A stretch of 8,203 nt of DNA, taken from Betaproteobacteria bacterium. Its GTDB lineage: Bacteria; Pseudomonadota; Gammaproteobacteria; Burkholderiales; SG8-39. Both the position numbers and the translations under genes were made by a program. Below the pieces are notes generated by a model. The model did no database searches, was not told where the DNA came from, and saw only the letters and a program-made list of their open reading frames with translations. Shown here in pieces: positions 5,170 through 8,203 of the stretch. How positions within the stretch are numbered: position 1 is the stretch's first letter; each line of letters starts with the position of its first letter. The stretch spans positions 1 to 8,203 of the forward strand of contig SHXL01000124.1 of assembly GCA_009693345.1 (NCBI GenBank), given 5' to 3'.

Positions 5170-6570
5170 ATGAGCAACGAGAAATCCAGTCCTGCCCGCG
5201 CCCAGGCCGCCGGCAACGTGCGTGAACTGATGCGCTGGGCCGCCGAGGCCCGCAGCAGGCCCCTGCCGCAAGCGGTGCGCCGCCGCGCCGCGACAATCCT
5301 TTCGGATGACATCGGCGCCATTGTCGCCGGCTCGCTCGAGCCGCAGGTGGCGCGCGCGCGCGAAGGATTCGTGCGCACCGCGTCTGGATCCGCCGAAGCC
5401 ACGGTGTTCGCAACAGGCGCGCCTCGCCTCGACCGCTATTCGGCGGCCTGCGCGAACGGCATGGCGATCACCTGGTGCGAACTCGATGAAGGGTTCAGGA
5501 ATGCTTCGTGTCATGCGGGCGCCTACACGATCCCCGCGCTGCTCGCCGAGGCCGAAGCGCGCGGGCTGAGCGTGGACGAAGTGCTGTGCGCGCTCGCCGT
5601 CGCCTACGAGGTGACGACACGCTTCGCGCTCGCCTACCCGTTTCCCACGTTCAACGTCCATCCGCACGCCGCGTTCGCGACGATCGGCGCCGCGGCCGCG
5701 GTATCGCTCGCGCGCGGGCATGACGCGAAGACGATGCAGGATGCGGTGACCGGCGCCGCCAGCATGACCTTCGCCGGGCCGTTCGACACCGCGGTGGAAG
5801 GCTCGCTGGTGCGCAACGGCTGGACCGCGGCCGGCGCCTGGATCGGGCTGCGCGCCGTGGAGTGGGCGGAAGCGGGCGTAGCCGGCGGCATCGATACGCC
5901 ATACGATGTCTTCGCCGGCATCTTCAGGACGCGCGCCATTCCGCAGGCGCTGGTCGAAGGCCTCGGCATGGCGTGGTCGGTCGCCAACGGTTACCACAAG
6001 ATTTACGCGTGCTGCAACTACGCGCATGCAGCGGTCGAAGCGACGCTGAACCTGCGCGGCCGCCTGAAGCAGCGCAAGGCGGAGGACATAGAGGAGATCC
6101 TCGTGGAGGCCGGCCCGGGCGGCCTCGCGCTCACGACGGTCGAACCCGAGACCGTGCTTGCCGCCAAGTTCTCGATCCCGCATGCGGTGGCGGCAACCAC
6201 GCACCTGGGCACGGCGGGTGCCGCGGCATTCACCTTCGACACGCTGCACGATGAAAGCATCGCCGGACTGCGCCGGCGCGTCCGCCTCGCGCCCTACGCC
6301 GACGTCGGGCCCGCGCCGAGGGACCGCCCCGCGCGCGTGGTGTGGAAATTCCGGGACGGCGAAGAAATGTCCGCCGTCGTCGAGAACCCGCGCGGCGGCG
6401 CCGATCAGCCTTTCGACGAGCCCACGCTGCTGTCGAAGCTCGCCGACAACGCGGGCGGCGTTTTCCCCGCGGCGCCAAAGCTGCTGGCCGGCATCATCAA
6501 GGGCGAGCCCGCGCTGCTTGCGCAGCCGTGGCGCGACGTCGTTGCAAACCTGGTAGTGAAAAACACCTGA
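5170..6570 (+). CDS. MmgE/PrpD family protein 1
   Basis: A 466-residue cytosolic protein, normal length for MmgE/PrpD, with an all-helical N-terminal domain (about 15-265) and a smaller C-terminal domain (about 270-440). Family marks are CELDEGF (103-109), CHAGAYTIPALL (114-125), NVHPHAAFATIG (162-173), HKIYACCNYAH (276-286) and AKFSIPHAVA (332-341). The family includes 2-methylcitrate dehydratase, cis-aconitate decarboxylase and iminodisuccinate epimerase, so a dehydration, decarboxylation or epimerisation of an acid is likely. Where family members often have K-x-L-H-x-G-W-A, this copy has SLVRNGWTA (212-220), so it lacks the usual Lys and His there. The ATG at 5170 has only a weak GGGA ribosome site. 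It overlaps or abuts the second family member and divides from the flavoprotein gene over a shared control region. PrpD itself is unlikely, as no other prp gene is present. Confidence 0.9.
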   Translation: MSNEKSSPARAQAAGNVRELMRWAAEARSRPLPQAVRRRAATILSDDIGAIVAGSLEPQVARAREGFVRTASGSAEATVFATGAPRLDRYSAACANGMAITWCELDEGFRNASCHAGAYTIPALLAEAEARGLSVDEVLCALAVAYEVTTRFALAYPFPTFNVHPHAAFATIGAAAAVSLARGHDAKTMQDAVTGAASMTFAGPFDTAVEGSLVRNGWTAAGAWIGLRAVEWAEAGVAGGIDTPYDVFAGIFRTRAIPQALVEGLGMAWSVANGYHKIYACCNYAHAAVEATLNLRGRLKQRKAEDIEEILVEAGPGGLALTTVEPETVLAAKFSIPHAVAATTHLGTAGAAAFTFDTLHDESIAGLRRRVRLAPYADVGPAPRDRPARVVWKFRDGEEMSAVVENPRGGADQPFDEPTLLSKLADNAGGVFPAAPKLLAGIIKGEPALLAQPWRDVVANLVVKNT

Positions 6571-7946
6571 CACTCGCGCGAGAACTCGTTCAGGCACTGC
6601 GCGCCACGGCGAGGCAGCCGCTGCCGGATGATGTGGCGCGCGCGGCGGCGCTGCATTTCGTCGACGCCCTCGGCGTCGGCCTTGCGGCGGCCGGATCGTC
6701 CGTCGGCGCCGCCTACCGGGAAGCCGGCCGGCAGCTCGCGAACGGCGGCCCCGCTACCGCGTTCGGCATGACGGCGGGCGCGGCGACAGCCGATGCCGCG
6801 CTGCTCAATGGCGGGTTGATGCACAGCCTCGAATTCGACGATACGCATACCGCGTCCATCATGCACGGCAGCTCTGTCATCGCTGCCGCGGCCCTCGCCG
6901 CGGGCGAAGCGCAGGGCGCGAGCGGCGCCGCACTGCTTGGCGCCTACGCGCGCGGCTGGGAGGTGCTCGTGCGCTTCGGGCTCGCGGCGCCGGGCCGCTT
7001 CCACGCGCAGGGATTCCAGGCCACCTCGGTCGCCGGCACGCTCGCGGCCGCCCTGGTAGCGGCGGATCTCGCCGGCCTGACGGAGGACCAGAGCGTCGCC
7101 GCCCTGGGCATCGCGCTCAGCCAGTCATCCGGCGTGATGGAATTCCTGAGCAACGGCTCGTCGGTGAAATCGCTGCATTCGGGATGGGCTGCGCACGGCG
7201 GCGTGCTCGCGGCCATGCTCGCACGCGCCGGCATGACCGGGCCTGAAACCTCGCTCGAAGGTCGCTGGGGGCTGTTCCGCCAGTTTGCCGACGACGAAGC
7301 CGCGGCGGAACGAATGCGCGCGCTGATCGGGGACCTCGGCAGCAAGTGGCATCTGCCGGACGCCGCGTTCAAGTTCTATCCGTGTTGCCACTACCTCCAT
7401 CCGTTCATTGAAGCCGCGGGCATTCTCGCGGAGCGCGGCGTGCGCGCCGCCGGGGTGAAGGCGATCGTTTGCGAAGTGCCCGCTGGCGCGGCGCCGGTGA
7501 TCTGCGAGCCCTGGGAACGCGCGCTCGAACCCGCAACCGGGCACGCGGCGCGCTGGAGCCTGCCGATCGTGGTCGCGGCGCGCCTCGTCGAGGGAAAAGT
7601 GGATCTGGCCACTTTCGAGCAGCCGGCTTCGCCGGAGGTGCGCGACCTGGCGAAGCGCATCCGCTGGGTGCCGCTCCAGAACGCGCGCTTCCCCGAACGC
7701 TTCGAGGCCGTGATCACCTGCGACATGGCGGCGGGCGCATCGCAGACCGTCCGCATCGACGACGTCGATGGCAATCACACGCGGCCGCCCGCGCCTGGCA
7801 GGGTGATGGAGAAGTTCCGCGCCAATGCAGCGCGCGCGCTCGCCCCGGGCGCGGTGGACGCGCTCGCGCAGGCGGCGCAAGGCTTGGCGTCGGCCCCGGA
7901 TCTCAAGGTACTGAGCCGCACGCTGCGGCAGGTGAAGGCGGCCTGA
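6528..7946 (+). CDS. MmgE/PrpD family protein 2 (start uncertain)
   Basis: A second, clearly different family member, 472 residues from the GTG placed here. Numbered from that GTG, it shows the canonical marks: HSLEFDDTH (99-107), MHGSS (112-116), GFQATSVAGT (162-171, many relatives have GFHxT), KSLHSGWAAHGG (214-225) and FKFYPCCHYLHP (281-292). The start is odd. Conserved sequence begins at LTLARELV, encoded from a CTG at 6567 that overlaps the previous TGA as CTGA; no in-frame ATG is near. GTG 6528 overlaps the upstream gene by 43 bp, adds a basic tail (MARRRCKPG) and has no Shine-Dalgarno. CTG 6567 would give 459 residues and translational coupling. The likely reaction is dehydration, decarboxylation or epimerisation of a carboxylic acid. 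The pair may act in sequence or as a complex. Confidence 0.87.
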   Translation: MARRRCKPGSEKHLTLARELVQALRATARQPLPDDVARAAALHFVDALGVGLAAAGSSVGAAYREAGRQLANGGPATAFGMTAGAATADAALLNGGLMHSLEFDDTHTASIMHGSSVIAAAALAAGEAQGASGAALLGAYARGWEVLVRFGLAAPGRFHAQGFQATSVAGTLAAALVAADLAGLTEDQSVAALGIALSQSSGVMEFLSNGSSVKSLHSGWAAHGGVLAAMLARAGMTGPETSLEGRWGLFRQFADDEAAAERMRALIGDLGSKWHLPDAAFKFYPCCHYLHPFIEAAGILAERGVRAAGVKAIVCEVPAGAAPVICEPWERALEPATGHAARWSLPIVVAARLVEGKVDLATFEQPASPEVRDLAKRIRWVPLQNARFPERFEAVITCDMAAGASQTVRIDDVDGNHTRPPAPGRVMEKFRANAARALAPGAVDALAQAAQGLASAPDLKVLSRTLRQVKAA

Positions 7947-7953
7947 TTCGCGC

Positions 7954-8203
7954 TCAGGGAAGCAGGAGGACCTTGCCGAAGATCTCTCTGGAGCCCACGA
8001 CCCGGTGCGCTTCGGCGGCGGCGGCGAGCGGAAACGCGGCGTGGATGACCGGCTTCAGCTTGCCCTCCGCAACCATGCCCATGACTGTCCTGAGCTCGGT
8101 CAGCGTGGCGTTCTTCGATCCGATAAGCTGCAGCTGCCGGCGGAAGAACGGGATGATGTCCAGGGGAACGACTTCGACGGCGTGCGCGCCTACCGTGAGG
8201 ATG
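7954..8203 (-). CDS. Zinc-type medium-chain dehydrogenase/quinone oxidoreductase, C-terminal fragment (runs off window)
   Basis: The last 82 residues and stop (complement of 7954-7956) of a minus-strand gene whose 5' part lies beyond the window. The visible part reads PLDIIPFFRRQLQLIGSKN, then an ELRTVMGMVAEGKLKPVI helix and AAFPLAAAAEAHRVVGSREIFGKVLLLP at the end. The FFRRQLQLIGS strand and the [FL]PL-xx-[AV]-xEA-[HF]-x-[VL]-xx-[GR]-xxFGK[VL][VL]L ending are diagnostic of the MDR superfamily (zinc alcohol dehydrogenases and quinone oxidoreductases), NAD(P)H-dependent cytosolic enzymes. The zinc and nucleotide sites are outside the window, so the subtype cannot be decided. Its stop lies 7 bp from the stop of the second MmgE/PrpD gene, so the two converge with no room for a separate terminator. 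Confidence 0.88.
   Translation of the reverse strand, partial: ILTVGAHAVEVVPLDIIPFFRRQLQLIGSKNATLTELRTVMGMVAEGKLKPVIHAAFPLAAAAEAHRVVGSREIFGKVLLLP

Noticed and set aside
6342..6527. Upstream extension of the MmgE/PrpD 2 frame to an ATG at 6342
   Set aside because: It would overlap MmgE/PrpD 1 by more than 220 bp and the added residues are Arg-rich with no similarity to the family N-terminus.
5059..6597. Very long minus-strand open frame upstream of the flavoprotein (total 979 codons)
   Set aside because: The extension lies opposite the MmgE/PrpD 1 gene, is rich in Arg/Gly/Ala/His without any domain, and a good start with Shine-Dalgarno exists at 5058. It is a shadow of high-GC coding sequence.
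1..8203. CRISPR array, tRNA, rRNA, riboswitch or phage genes
   Set aside because: I saw no regularly spaced direct repeats, no tRNA cloverleaf or rRNA-like segment, no long structured leader and no phage-type gene; the gaps are short and accounted for.

Overview
This is a high-GC proteobacterial window. The codon use, the Bug/TctC-type solute-binding protein and the paired MmgE/PrpD genes point to a betaproteobacterium, probably Burkholderiales; this placement is an inference from gene content, not from a marker gene. It looks like an accessory catabolic region. All gaps between genes are shorter than 300 bases.

Layout. (1) Bases 1 to about 144 are the left end of an IS3-family insertion sequence, with the first 26 codons of its orfA on the minus strand and a 7-bp perfect palindrome upstream of that gene. 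(2) A plus-strand block at 250-3646 holds an isopenicillin-N-synthase-like 2-oxoglutarate/Fe(II) dioxygenase, three different RidA (YjgF/YER057c/UK114) paralogues in a row, and a periplasmic Bug/TctC substrate-binding protein whose ATG overlaps the stop of the third RidA gene. (3) On the minus strand at 3658-5058 is a FAD-binding-2 (fumarate reductase/3-ketosteroid dehydrogenase-like) flavoprotein, convergent with the Bug gene (11-bp gap) and divergent from the next block. (4) Bases 5059-5169 are a 111-bp divergent control region with a good sigma-70-like promoter and a palindrome on its -35 box. (5) At 5170-7946 are two overlapping, dissimilar MmgE/PrpD-family genes. (6) The minus-strand 3' end of a zinc-type medium-chain dehydrogenase/quinone oxidoreductase starts 7 bp beyond them and runs off the window.

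How the parts may fit (inference): Bug proteins capture small carboxylates in the periplasm. The MmgE/PrpD fold acts on 2-methylcitrate, cis-aconitate, iminodisuccinate and similar acids. The flavoprotein could oxidise or desaturate an acid or ring. The Fe(II) dioxygenase could hydroxylate. RidA proteins hydrolyse reactive enamines/imines to keto acids and ammonia. Together this suggests uptake and breakdown of a nitrogen-containing or polycarboxylic organic acid that passes through enamine/imine intermediates. No gene fixes the substrate, and no regulator or transporter membrane subunit lies in the window. The most distinctive signals are the RidA triplet (the first copy has Gln where RidA has its catalytic-site Glu), the unlike MmgE/PrpD pair with an unusual start, and the flavoprotein with Tyr at both positions where fumarate reductases carry their active-site Arg.
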